From assembly GCF_003461245.1 (NCBI RefSeq), contig NZ_QTWS01000017.1, forward strand, positions 19,204 to 83,203: DNA of 64,000 bases, written 5' to 3'. The notes under the pieces are model-generated. The model did not search any database. It was not told the DNA's origin and was given only the letters and a program-made list of their open reading frames with translations. This stretch comes from Blautia sp. AF19-10LB. GTDB lineage: Bacteria > Bacillota > Clostridia > Lachnospirales > Lachnospiraceae. The position numbers and the translations under genes were made by a program. Each line of letters opens with the position of its first letter. The first letter of the stretch is position 1. Positions 27,531 to 35,387 of the stretch are shown piece by piece.

Positions 27531-28403
27531 ATGGGAAAAATTGCGATTGTAACAGACAGTAACAGTGGCATTACACAGGATGAAGGACGAGAGCTTGGAA
27601 TTTCTGTCCTCCCGATGCCTTTTTATATTAATGATGTTATGTATCTTGAGGGGATCACACTTTCTCAGGAAGAATTTTATGAGAAGCTCAAGAACGATGA
27701 AGCAATCTCTACTTCACAGCCAGGCCCGGCAGAAGTCTGCGGACTGTGGGACAATCTTCTGGAGGAGTATGATGAGGTTGTGCACATTCCGATGTCCAGC
27801 GGATTAAGTGCAGCATGCGATACTGCAACAGCACTTTCCAGAGAATATGGCGGCAAAGTACAGGTTGTCAACAACCAGAGGATTTCCGTAACACAGCGTC
27901 AGTCCGTTCTGGATGCACTGGCACTGCGTGATGTAGGCAAGACAGCCGCAGAGATCAAAGAAGTTCTCGAAGCGGAAAAAATGGAATCCAGCATCTACAT
28001 CACACTGGAAACACTGAAATATCTCAAAAAAGGCGGCAGGATCACTCCGGCAGCAGCAGCGATCGGAACTGTTCTCAACCTGAAACCGGTTCTTCAGATC
28101 CAGGGAGAGAAATTGGATGCCTATGCCAAGGTAAGAGGTAAGAAACAGGCAAAGAAAGTCATGCTCAAAGCAATGAGAGAAGACTGGGACAGCCGTTTTA
28201 AGGAATATGCAGAAGCAGGAGAAATGTGCCTCCAGATGGCATATACAGGAAACAAAGAAGAAGCAGAGGAATTCAAGAATGAAGTTCAGGCAGCATTCCC
28301 GGGTCTGGACATCCATATGGATCCGCTTTCTTTAAGTGTAGCCTGCCACATCGGACACGGAGCACTCGCCGTAGCCTGCTCCAAAAAAGTAACTGTAAAA
28401 TAA
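27531..28403 (+). CDS. DegV family fatty-acid-binding protein
   Basis: A 290-residue DegV protein. Members such as FakB bind a fatty acid and present it to the kinase FakA for phospholipid synthesis; many others have no assigned ligand. The family landmarks are the N-terminal IAIVTDSNSGI, TSQPGP at about residue 62, PMSSGLSAAC near residue 90 and YLKKGGRI near residue 160. The frame is open from 27516, but GAGGAGA (27518-27524) sets the ATG at 27531. It is followed by argS after 12 bp and likely co-transcribed. No fakA is nearby, so the partner is unknown. Confidence 0.9.
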   Translation: MGKIAIVTDSNSGITQDEGRELGISVLPMPFYINDVMYLEGITLSQEEFYEKLKNDEAISTSQPGPAEVCGLWDNLLEEYDEVVHIPMSSGLSAACDTATALSREYGGKVQVVNNQRISVTQRQSVLDALALRDVGKTAAEIKEVLEAEKMESSIYITLETLKYLKKGGRITPAAAAIGTVLNLKPVLQIQGEKLDAYAKVRGKKQAKKVMLKAMREDWDSRFKEYAEAGEMCLQMAYTGNKEEAEEFKNEVQAAFPGLDIHMDPLSLSVACHIGHGALAVACSKKVTVK

Positions 28404-28415
28404 GGAGATATGATA

Positions 28416-30182
28416 ATGAAAAAACTTATGGAATTAATGGCAGAGGAACTTGCTTCTGCTTTTGAAAAAGCCGGATATGATCCGTCATACGGCAAAGTAA
28501 CCGTTTCCAACCGTCCTGACTTATGTGAATATCAGTGCAACGGAGCAATGGCAGGAGCCAAAGCTTACAAGAAAGCACCGTTCATGATCGCAGATGATGT
28601 AGTTGTATATCTCAAGGACAGCAAGATCTTTTCTATGGCAGAGGTTGTAAAACCAGGTTTTATCAACCTCAGAGTCAGAGAAGAATTCCTTGCAGACTAC
28701 CTTAAGGAAATGGAAGCAGACCCGAAATACTCTGTCAGGACTGCAGAGACACCAAAGACCATCATCATCGACTACGGCGGACCGAACGTAGCAAAACCGC
28801 TCCACGTAGGACATCTTCGTTCCGCGATCATCGGAGAGAGTATCAAACGTATCGGCAGATATGTAGGACACAAGGTGATCGGTGACGTACATCTCGGTGA
28901 CTGGGGACTCCAGATGGGACTTATCATCACAGAACTCAAACACCGCAAACCGGAGCTTGTTTACTTTGACGACAGCTATCAGGGAGAATACCCGCAGGAA
29001 GCACCGTTCACCATCAGCGAACTGGAAGAGATCTATCCATGTGCAAGCGGTAAATCCAAAGTAGATGAGGAATACCGTAACGAGGCACTTGAGGCAACAC
29101 ATCAGTTACAGCAGGGCAAACCAGGCTACATGGCTCTCTGGAACCACATCATGCAGGTTTCCGTAACTGACCTCAAGAGAAACTACAGCAATTTAAATGT
29201 ATCCTTCGACCTCTGGAAAAAGGAATCCGACGCACAGCCATACATCCCGGATATGGTCCAGATGATGAAAGACCAGGGCTTCGCATACGAAGATCAGGGA
29301 GCACTCGTTGTAGATGTCAAAGAAGACACAGACACCAAAGAAATCCCGCCATGCATGCTTCTCAAATCCGACGGAGCATCCCTTTATACAACAACAGACC
29401 TTGCAACGATCGTAGAACGAGTAAAACTCTTCGATCCGGATGAGATCCTCTACGTCGTAGACAAACGCCAGGAACTCCACTTCATCCAGGTATTCCGCTG
29501 CGCAAGAAAGACCGGTCTCGTAAAACCAGAGACAGAACTTTCCTTCCTTGGCTTCGGTACCATGAACGGAAAAGACGGCAAACCATTCAAGACAAGAGAC
29601 GGCGGCGTTATGCGTCTTGAAAACCTGATCGCAGACATCGACGAAGAAATGTTCCACAAGATTGTCGAAAACAGAAGCGTCAAAGACCAGGATGCGCAGG
29701 AAACAGCCAAAGTAGTAGGCCTCTCCGCAATCAAATACGGTGACCTCTCCAACCAGGCAACCAAAGACTACGTCTTCGACATCGACCGCTTCACCTCCTT
29801 CGAAGGAAACACAGGTCCGTACATCCTCTACACAATTGTACGAATCAAATCCATCCTGAACCGTTACAAAGAAGAAGGCGGAAACCTCGAATCCGGAGAA
29901 CTCCTCCCGGCAGTAAACACCAGCCAGAAAAACCTCATGCTGGAACTGACCAAATTCGGAAGCACCATCGAAAACGCCTTCGAAGAAAAAGCACCACACA
30001 AAATCTGCGCTTACATCTACGAAGTCTCCAACGCCTTCAACAGCTTCTACCACGAGACCAAGATCCTGAGCGAAGAAAACCAGGGCCAGAAAGAATCCTT
30101 CCTCAAACTCCTGAGCCTCACCAAAAACATCCTCGAAACCAGCATCGACCTCCTGGGCTTCTCAGCCCCAGACCGCATGTAA
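28416..30182 (+). CDS. argS: Arginyl-tRNA synthetase
   Basis: A class I synthetase of 588 residues that charges tRNA-Arg. The N-terminal Add1 domain is followed by the HIGH-type motif PLHVGHLRSAIIGES near residue 130, VHLGDWGLQMG, and the ArgRS-specific GKPFKTRDGGVMRLENL in place of a standard KMSKS. The C-terminal DALR anticodon-binding domain ends in LLGFSAPDRM. AAGGAG at 28402-28407 fits the ATG at 28416 better than the one at 28410. Codon choice drifts along the gene: the last third uses C-ending codons almost exclusively, unlike the first third. It is co-transcribed with degV. Confidence 0.96.
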   Translation: MKKLMELMAEELASAFEKAGYDPSYGKVTVSNRPDLCEYQCNGAMAGAKAYKKAPFMIADDVVVYLKDSKIFSMAEVVKPGFINLRVREEFLADYLKEMEADPKYSVRTAETPKTIIIDYGGPNVAKPLHVGHLRSAIIGESIKRIGRYVGHKVIGDVHLGDWGLQMGLIITELKHRKPELVYFDDSYQGEYPQEAPFTISELEEIYPCASGKSKVDEEYRNEALEATHQLQQGKPGYMALWNHIMQVSVTDLKRNYSNLNVSFDLWKKESDAQPYIPDMVQMMKDQGFAYEDQGALVVDVKEDTDTKEIPPCMLLKSDGASLYTTTDLATIVERVKLFDPDEILYVVDKRQELHFIQVFRCARKTGLVKPETELSFLGFGTMNGKDGKPFKTRDGGVMRLENLIADIDEEMFHKIVENRSVKDQDAQETAKVVGLSAIKYGDLSNQATKDYVFDIDRFTSFEGNTGPYILYTIVRIKSILNRYKEEGGNLESGELLPAVNTSQKNLMLELTKFGSTIENAFEEKAPHKICAYIYEVSNAFNSFYHETKILSEENQGQKESFLKLLSLTKNILETSIDLLGFSAPDRM

Positions 30183-30187
30183 AGTTT

Positions 30188-30296
30188 CCGTCCCTCACCT
30201 TTCCCCTTTTGTTCACACAAAGCGTGGTCGAAAAAGGGGGAGCCCGAGGGGGAAAAAACGGCCTTCGCAACTTCGAGTGCGTTCCCCCTCGGACGG
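30188..30296 (+). other. Nested inverted repeats between argS and the kinase gene
   Basis: Three complementary pairs are nested here. CCGTCC (30188-30193) pairs with GGACGG (30291-30296). CCCCTTTT (30203-30210) pairs with AAAAGGGG (30232-30239). CCGAGGGGGAA (30244-30254) pairs with TTCCCCCTCGG (30282-30292). The outer and last pairs share two bases, so they compete. The result is a two-armed, possibly three-way-junction structure of 109 nt with no open gene, which may be a small structured RNA, a terminator complex or a miniature inverted-repeat element. Confidence 0.5.
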
Positions 30297-30324
30297 TTTT
30301 GGAAAATTAGAAAGGAGAATAAAT

Positions 30325-31560
30325 ATAGATTTAACAGGCAAAATTCTAAAAAACCGCTACTGCATCATATCCAAGATAGGAGAGGGCGGGGAGGGAACCA
30401 CTTACCTCTCCCGCGATATGGACCTGGGCACCTTCTGGACCATCAAACAACTCCCCATCTCAAAGAAAACCGAAGCAAAACTTCTAAAACATCTCAACCA
30501 CCCATCCCTCCCAAGAATGACAGACTACACCGAACAAGACGATTCCTGCTACCTCGTCATGGAATACATCAAAGGCAAATCCCTTGAATCCCATCTAAAA
30601 GAATCTTATCAATTTTCTTTTGACCAAATCTTAACGATCACCCATACAATTCTTCAAATTTTTCAATACCTGCATTCACAAAAACCCCCCATTTATTATG
30701 GCGACTTAAAACCAGACAACTTAATCTTAGATGAAAATGGAAAAATCTACCTCATAGATTTTGGAAGCGCCCTGTGCAGTTACAAAACTGCAAGAAAAAC
30801 GATAAAGGGAACAAAAGGCTACGCCGCTCCGGAACAATACGAAGGCATCCTGACCGCACCCAGCGATTTCTACGCCCTCGGCAAAACACTGCAAAAACTT
30901 TGCGGAAAAAAGAAATACCACTATTATATCCGCTCCCCGCAATTCGCAAAATTCATTCACAAATGCTGCCGCCAGGACCCGGACAAACGCTGGCAGAATG
31001 CAGAAGAAGCAGAAAAATATCTTGCAAAGATCAATTGGAAACCATTCTCCCTGAAATCCGTCCTGGTTCCGGTCTGTGCTGCACTCCTCACCCTCCTGGC
31101 AGTTATCCACGGCGCAGAACAGCAGCCGGTACTTCCAGAATTCCAGAACGCACTGGCAGCCGTGACAGCCAGATTTTATAGCATGGAATATCAAAGCAGC
31201 GATAAAAAATCCAGAGAACTTTTCTGCCTGGATACGGAACACAGATTACAGCAGATGCTCAAACTCTACAGAAAAAGTGAAGAGCAGATCCGCCTCCTGG
31301 AATTACTGGCGTGGAACGGAGAACTGCTTGGCAAAGCAAACAAAGCAGAGTTTTATTACAGACAGCTGATCACATACGAACCGGAATACGGAGCAGGCTA
31401 TCTGGAGTTTGGAAACTTTCTCAACAGACAGGGGCGATATGAACAGAGTATGGAGGTATACAGAGAATGGGAAAAACAGACATCAGAAAAGAAAACAGAC
31501 AACAGTCGGATAACACAGAATCAGATAGAAGCATGGAAAAAAGAAGCATCCTCAAAATAA
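30325..31560 (+). CDS. Membrane-anchored Ser/Thr protein kinase with TPR-like tail
   Basis: The kinase domain covers about residues 5-240: glycine loop IGEGGEGTTY, the lysine of WTIKQL, the catalytic loop YYGDLKPDN (Tyr-Gly-Asp instead of His-Arg-Asp), DFGSA and APEQYEG. A membrane helix (SVLVPVCAALLTLLAVI) at about 255-272 and a helical TPR-like tail outside the membrane follow. The best ribosome site, AAAGGAG (30311-30317), has no ATG, GTG or TTG at proper spacing; the in-frame codon there is ATA at 30325. The only standard start is a GTG at 30277 inside a hairpin with no ribosome site. It overlaps the next gene by 94 bp. Phosphorylation targets are unknown. Confidence 0.8.
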   Translation: MDLTGKILKNRYCIISKIGEGGEGTTYLSRDMDLGTFWTIKQLPISKKTEAKLLKHLNHPSLPRMTDYTEQDDSCYLVMEYIKGKSLESHLKESYQFSFDQILTITHTILQIFQYLHSQKPPIYYGDLKPDNLILDENGKIYLIDFGSALCSYKTARKTIKGTKGYAAPEQYEGILTAPSDFYALGKTLQKLCGKKKYHYYIRSPQFAKFIHKCCRQDPDKRWQNAEEAEKYLAKINWKPFSLKSVLVPVCAALLTLLAVIHGAEQQPVLPEFQNALAAVTARFYSMEYQSSDKKSRELFCLDTEHRLQQMLKLYRKSEEQIRLLELLAWNGELLGKANKAEFYYRQLITYEPEYGAGYLEFGNFLNRQGRYEQSMEVYREWEKQTSEKKTDNSRITQNQIEAWKKEASSK

Positions 31561-32435
31561 AAAAGAACTTTCTGGCAGGAGTTTCGCTGTTGATATTTTT
31601 ACTGCTCGCAGTAAAGGTTGTCCAGGCAATCGAACTGGGCGGCTTTGATGTTGATATGGGAACAGGAAGTTTCGAGGATGATTCCAGTTGGGATCAGGAA
31701 GAAACCACAGGCGGGACGACATCGTCCGACAATGATAATTATGACAGTAACAACAATTGGAGCAACACAGAAGATTCCTGGAATACAGGAGACGATTCCT
31801 CTGGCGCAGGTGCAGGAAGTTACACGACAGGAAACACCAATACCGCACAGCCAGAAACAGACTGGAACGATTTTTTCTCAGCAGACTCGTATGAAGATGG
31901 AACTTCAAACAACAACACCGTGTCTCAAAATAACAGCTCAGAAACCGCCAGGGCCGCAGACCATCAGAACAGTAATGATACCCTTTACAATATTGAAAAT
32001 ACAGAACAACAGATCGCAGACATATCTCCAACACCAATTCCTTCCCCCACACCAACAATGACACCAATCCCATCCATCAGTCCCACTCCAACCCCGGTCT
32101 CAGAAATCCAGAAAAATATCCTGACAGTTCCACAAAAAGAAGAAGAGCTTACCGAAGAAGAATGCCGCCAGAAAACGCAGCTCATTTACTGCAGAAAAGA
32201 GATCCGGAATGCAGCAGAGGCAGAAATCATCCCGGATCGATCACGTGTGATCGCAGTTGTCTCGATCCGGATAAATGGAAAAGAAGCAGACTGGCACTGG
32301 AGGAGCAGCAGGATCCTGCTGAAACTGAACCCACAGGAAATGCAGACAGAAATCGAGACAGCCATAATGTGCAGGAAAGAATTGTCGTGGACGGAAGCAA
32401 AAAAGAATGCTATACTAACGTATAATATTTTTTGA
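31467..32435 (+). CDS. Exported single-pass protein with low-complexity linker, partner of the kinase gene
   Basis: A 322-residue protein. A charged cytosolic N-terminus is followed by one membrane helix (FLAGVSLLIFLLLAVKVVQAI, about residues 36-55), a long Asn/Ser/Thr/Asp-rich stretch, a Pro-Thr-Ile-Pro repeat (about 185-215) and a compact C-terminal region of about 100 residues. No known domain is recognised. GGAGG at 31452-31456 supports the ATG at 31467, which lies within the kinase gene in another frame; an internal Met at 31533 is less well placed. The long overlap implies coordinated synthesis with the kinase, so it may be its substrate or sensor (inference). Confidence 0.6.
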   Translation: MGKTDIRKENRQQSDNTESDRSMEKRSILKIKKNFLAGVSLLIFLLLAVKVVQAIELGGFDVDMGTGSFEDDSSWDQEETTGGTTSSDNDNYDSNNNWSNTEDSWNTGDDSSGAGAGSYTTGNTNTAQPETDWNDFFSADSYEDGTSNNNTVSQNNSSETARAADHQNSNDTLYNIENTEQQIADISPTPIPSPTPTMTPIPSISPTPTPVSEIQKNILTVPQKEEELTEEECRQKTQLIYCRKEIRNAAEAEIIPDRSRVIAVVSIRINGKEADWHWRSSRILLKLNPQEMQTEIETAIMCRKELSWTEAKKNAILTYNIF

Positions 32436-32450
32436 CAATGGAGGAAATTT

Positions 32451-33098
32451 ATGTATAAAGCAATTTTTTTTGATCTGGATGGAACACTGACAGAGTCTGG
32501 CGAGGGAATCACCAAATCCGTTCAGTATGCACTGGAAAAGATCGGAAAACCAGAAGAAGACCTGGAGAAACTGAAAGTCTTTGTCGGACCGCCGCTCATG
32601 GAACAGTTCATGAAATACGCCGGTGTGGACGAGGCTACTGGACGCAAGGCAGTAGAATTTTACAGAGAACGATATGAAGTAAAGGGAATTTACGAGAATC
32701 ATCCATATGAGGGTGTGGAGGAGATGCTTCAGGAACTGAAACGCAAAGGTTACATTCTGGCAGTCGCTTCCTCAAAACCAGAGTACTATGTAACGCAGAT
32801 CCTTGATTATTTCAAGCTGAGTTCTTATTTTGATGTGGTTGTAGGAAGTGAAATGAACGGTGCCAGAACAAGCAAATCAGAGGTGATCGAGGAAGCATTG
32901 AAACGCATCAACATGAGCGATAAACGAAACGAAGTTCTCATGGTAGGTGATAAAGAGCACGATGTTCTTGGCGCGCGTGCGGCAGGACTTGACTGTGTGG
33001 CAGTTGCATATGGTTATGGAACACAGGAAGAACTGACAGAGGCGAATCCTCTCAAGATCGTTGATTCTGTCGATGAACTGCTTCATTTTTTCGACTGA
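32451..33098 (+). CDS. HAD-family phosphatase, phosphoglycolate phosphatase-like
   Basis: A 215-residue HAD hydrolase of the Gph/YjjG/PpaX kind. It has motif I FFDLDGTLTESG (nucleophile Asp9 and Asp11), an alpha-helical C1 cap (residues 15-85), motif II in AVASSKPE, and motifs III/IV in VLMVGDKEHDVLGARAAG. It would remove phosphate from a small metabolite or pyrophosphate; the substrate cannot be told from sequence. GGAGG lies 8 bases before the ATG. Its stop codon is only 5 bases upstream of the apparent N-terminus of the CPBP protease, so the two are probably coupled. Confidence 0.88.
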   Translation: MYKAIFFDLDGTLTESGEGITKSVQYALEKIGKPEEDLEKLKVFVGPPLMEQFMKYAGVDEATGRKAVEFYRERYEVKGIYENHPYEGVEEMLQELKRKGYILAVASSKPEYYVTQILDYFKLSSYFDVVVGSEMNGARTSKSEVIEEALKRINMSDKRNEVLMVGDKEHDVLGARAAGLDCVAVAYGYGTQEELTEANPLKIVDSVDELLHFFD

Positions 33099-33103
33099 GC
33101 CCT

Positions 33104-33931
33104 CTGCGTAAACAAAGCCGCATCCACCGGATATGGAGAGTTCTTTATCCATGCGGAATCCATTTTCTGATCTCACAGATCATAGGGTATGCAGGAATCT
33201 GGCTTGCGATGCAGCTTTTGGGCGAAGGGGGAACGGAGGCTTATTATAATAATGCGATCCTGCTCACAGGGCTTACCGGACTTATCACTATGATTCCCTG
33301 TCTGTACTTTTACAAGAAGGACTGTCGGGCGAGAATAGCCGGCGGGCTGGTAACAGGACAGAAACCGAATCGGTTAAGCATTGGCGAATGCGGACTGATC
33401 CTGGTCATGGGAGCTGGTTTTGCGCAGTTTGCAAATATGTTCGTCAATATGATAGGTTCCTTTCTCAATGCAGAGGAATATCAGGAGACGATGAGCCAGT
33501 TGACGGATGGCAAGAGCATGTTTTTCCTGATCGTGTGCATGGGAATCATAGCACCACTTGCGGAGGAGATCGTGTTCCGCTGGCTGATCTATCTGAGACT
33601 CCGGGATTATATGCGCTCCGGTGAGGCGATCGTGATCTCCGGTCTGTTCTTTGGCATTTATCATGGAAATCTGGTGCAGGGTGTCTATGCAAGTATACTC
33701 GGATGTCTTTTCGCGTATTTTCTTGAACAGACAGGCAGCCTGTGGACAAGTGTCCTGCTCCACATGGGTGCCAATATATGGTCGCTGGTCCTTCCTGAAC
33801 TGGCGGCATGGCTGCTTGATAGATATCCGATGGGAATTGCCGTGATGCTGGTTCTGCTTCTGACTGGAATGTGCGCCGGGATCAGCTATTTCCGAAACCG
33901 TACGGATACAGAACAGCGAAGGATCATATAA
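33104..33931 (+). CDS. CPBP-family intramembrane protease; start codon unclear
   Basis: A multi-pass membrane protein of the CPBP (CAAX protease/bacteriocin-processing) family. The motifs are EEIVFRWLIYLRLR (catalytic EExxxR), FGIYHGNLVQG and LLHMGANIW. The first standard start codon is the ATG at 33209, but it would remove a first helix. Reading upstream in the same frame gives RIHRIWRVLYPCGIHFLISQ and more hydrophobic sequence, which looks like a genuine N-terminus. The only candidate start that far up is a CTG at 33104, 5 bases after the HAD stop, without a clear ribosome site. Either a rare start, a frameshift or coupling is involved. The function may be immunity or membrane-protein processing. 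Confidence 0.75.
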   Translation: MRKQSRIHRIWRVLYPCGIHFLISQIIGYAGIWLAMQLLGEGGTEAYYNNAILLTGLTGLITMIPCLYFYKKDCRARIAGGLVTGQKPNRLSIGECGLILVMGAGFAQFANMFVNMIGSFLNAEEYQETMSQLTDGKSMFFLIVCMGIIAPLAEEIVFRWLIYLRLRDYMRSGEAIVISGLFFGIYHGNLVQGVYASILGCLFAYFLEQTGSLWTSVLLHMGANIWSLVLPELAAWLLDRYPMGIAVMLVLLLTGMCAGISYFRNRTDTEQRRII

Positions 33932-33938
33932 GAAAAAG

Positions 33939-33977
33939 AAACTTCTGGAATGAGATTTTATTCCGGGAGTTTTTTTA
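33939..33977 (+). terminator. Intrinsic terminator after the CPBP gene
   Basis: AACTTCTGGAAT and ATTCCGGGAGTT form a 12-bp stem with G-U pairs around an 8-base loop, followed by TTTTTTT. Confidence 0.8.
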
Positions 33978-34027
33978 TTGCCCGAACGGCTCAAACCGGC
34001 TTTGTGGAAATTTTAGATTTGAAAGTA

Positions 34028-34056
34028 TTGTCTGAAAGGCATGGATATGCTAGAAT
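34028..34056 (+). promoter_or_regulatory. Promoter for the GntR-ABC operon
   Basis: TTGTCT (34028-34033) and TAGAAT (34051-34056) are 17 bp apart with TGC before the -10. YtrA-type regulators usually repress their own promoter, so operators are expected nearby. Confidence 0.65.
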
Positions 34057-34116
34057 GAGCGTATTAAAACAATTAGTACACTATATACACATAGAAAATG
34101 CAGGAAAGGAGGACCT

Positions 34117-34488
34117 ATGATCGTTTTAGACTATCAGGACAGGCGGCCGTTGTACGAACAGGTAACAGAGAAATTCCGGACGCTGATCTATCAGGGCGCA
34201 CTGCCGGCTGATTCCAGACTTCCATCTGTACGGCAGCTGGCAATAGAACTGTCGGTCAACCCAAACACGATCCAGAGAGCGTATATGACGCTGGAGCAGG
34301 AAGGACTGATCTACCCGGTGAAAGGCAAGGGGAATTTCGTGGCAGACACACAGAAGATACAGGAAAAATACAAAGAAGATTTTCGCAGCGAATTTCTCGA
34401 ACTGGTAAAGCGAGGCTGTCGAAGTGGATTTGAAGAAAAGGAACTGCTCACATTAGTACAGAGAGGGTACAAGGAGGAACAGAAATGA
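34117..34488 (+). CDS. GntR-family regulator, YtrA subfamily
   Basis: A 123-residue regulator with a winged-helix GntR domain (residues 10-78; RLPSVRQLAIELSVNPNTIQRAY is the recognition region) and only a short C-terminal helix. This small size defines the YtrA subfamily, which controls adjacent ABC transporters and often responds to cell-envelope antibiotics. GAAAGGAGGACCT precedes the ATG. The ABC ATPase gene starts inside its stop codon (ATGA overlap). Autorepression of the operon is the family norm. Confidence 0.92.
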   Translation: MIVLDYQDRRPLYEQVTEKFRTLIYQGALPADSRLPSVRQLAIELSVNPNTIQRAYMTLEQEGLIYPVKGKGNFVADTQKIQEKYKEDFRSEFLELVKRGCRSGFEEKELLTLVQRGYKEEQK

Positions 34489-35387
34489 TAGAGATCAGAG
34501 AGTGCAGCAAGGCATTTGGAGCACTTCAGGCGGTCAATAACGTTTCCATGGATATTGGAGAGAGGGAAGTGTTCGGACTGGTTGGAAGCAATGGAGCAGG
34601 AAAAAGTACCCTGCTTCGAATGGTAGCAGGAATCCTGAAGCCAGATAAAGGCAGCATCACCGTTGACGATATGGAAGTCTATGACAATGAAACTGCGAAA
34701 GAGCTGTTTTTTTACATATCTGATGACTGCTATTTTCCGACAAATTTTACACCGGCAGATATGGCGGCTTTTTACAGGCTTCATTATCCGAAGTTTGAGA
34801 TCCAGCGTTTTTCCAAACTGATGCGGCAGTTCCGGCTTGATGAGAAACAGCGGATCAGCAGTTTTTCGAAAGGAATGAAGAAGCTGCTCATGGTACTTCT
34901 GGGAATCAGTGCAGGAACGAAATATCTTCTCTGCGATGAAACTTTTGACGGACTGGATCCGGTGGTGCGGCAGGGTGTCAAGAGCCTTTTTGCAGCAGAG
35001 ATCCTGAGCCGGGAATTCACACCGGTCCTCGCATCACATAACTTGAGGGAACTCGAGGATATCTGTGACCATGTGGGTCTTTTGCATAAGGGCGGCATGA
35101 TCCTCAGTAAAGATCTGGAAGACATGAAATTCCATATCCACAAGATCCAGTGTGTATTACAGGATAAGAAACTGGAAGACGCACTCAGGAAAGAACTGGA
35201 TGTCCTCAAAATCGATCATCAGGGATCCCTCACGCTTATCACTGCAAGGGGGACAAGGACAGAGATCATGCACAGGATCCAGGAAAAAAATCCACTGTTC
35301 TGCGAGGTACTTCCACTGAGTCTGGAAGAAATTTTTATCAGTGAAACGGAGGTGGCTGGTTATGAGATCCAGAATCTTTTCTTCTAA
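34485..35387 (+). CDS. ABC transporter ATPase of the YtrB type
   Basis: A 300-residue nucleotide-binding protein. Walker A is GSNGAGKST at about residues 37-45. The signature region is degenerate (ISSFSKGMKKLLMVLLGIS), Walker B is YLLCDETFDGLDP, and the switch His lies in VLASHNLRELED. The last 90 residues are an extra domain typical of antibiotic or peptide exporters of this kind. It works with the large permease encoded next, whose start lies inside this gene. Regulation by the preceding YtrA-like repressor is expected. The substrate is unknown. Confidence 0.9.
   Translation: MIEIRECSKAFGALQAVNNVSMDIGEREVFGLVGSNGAGKSTLLRMVAGILKPDKGSITVDDMEVYDNETAKELFFYISDDCYFPTNFTPADMAAFYRLHYPKFEIQRFSKLMRQFRLDEKQRISSFSKGMKKLLMVLLGISAGTKYLLCDETFDGLDPVVRQGVKSLFAAEILSREFTPVLASHNLRELEDICDHVGLLHKGGMILSKDLEDMKFHIHKIQCVLQDKKLEDALRKELDVLKIDHQGSLTLITARGTRTEIMHRIQEKNPLFCEVLPLSLEEIFISETEVAGYEIQNLFF

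Noticed and set aside
29193..30053. 286-residue minus-strand frame opposite the C-rich end of argS
   Set aside because: It is a Val/Phe/Asp-rich antisense shadow created by the C-ending codons of argS.
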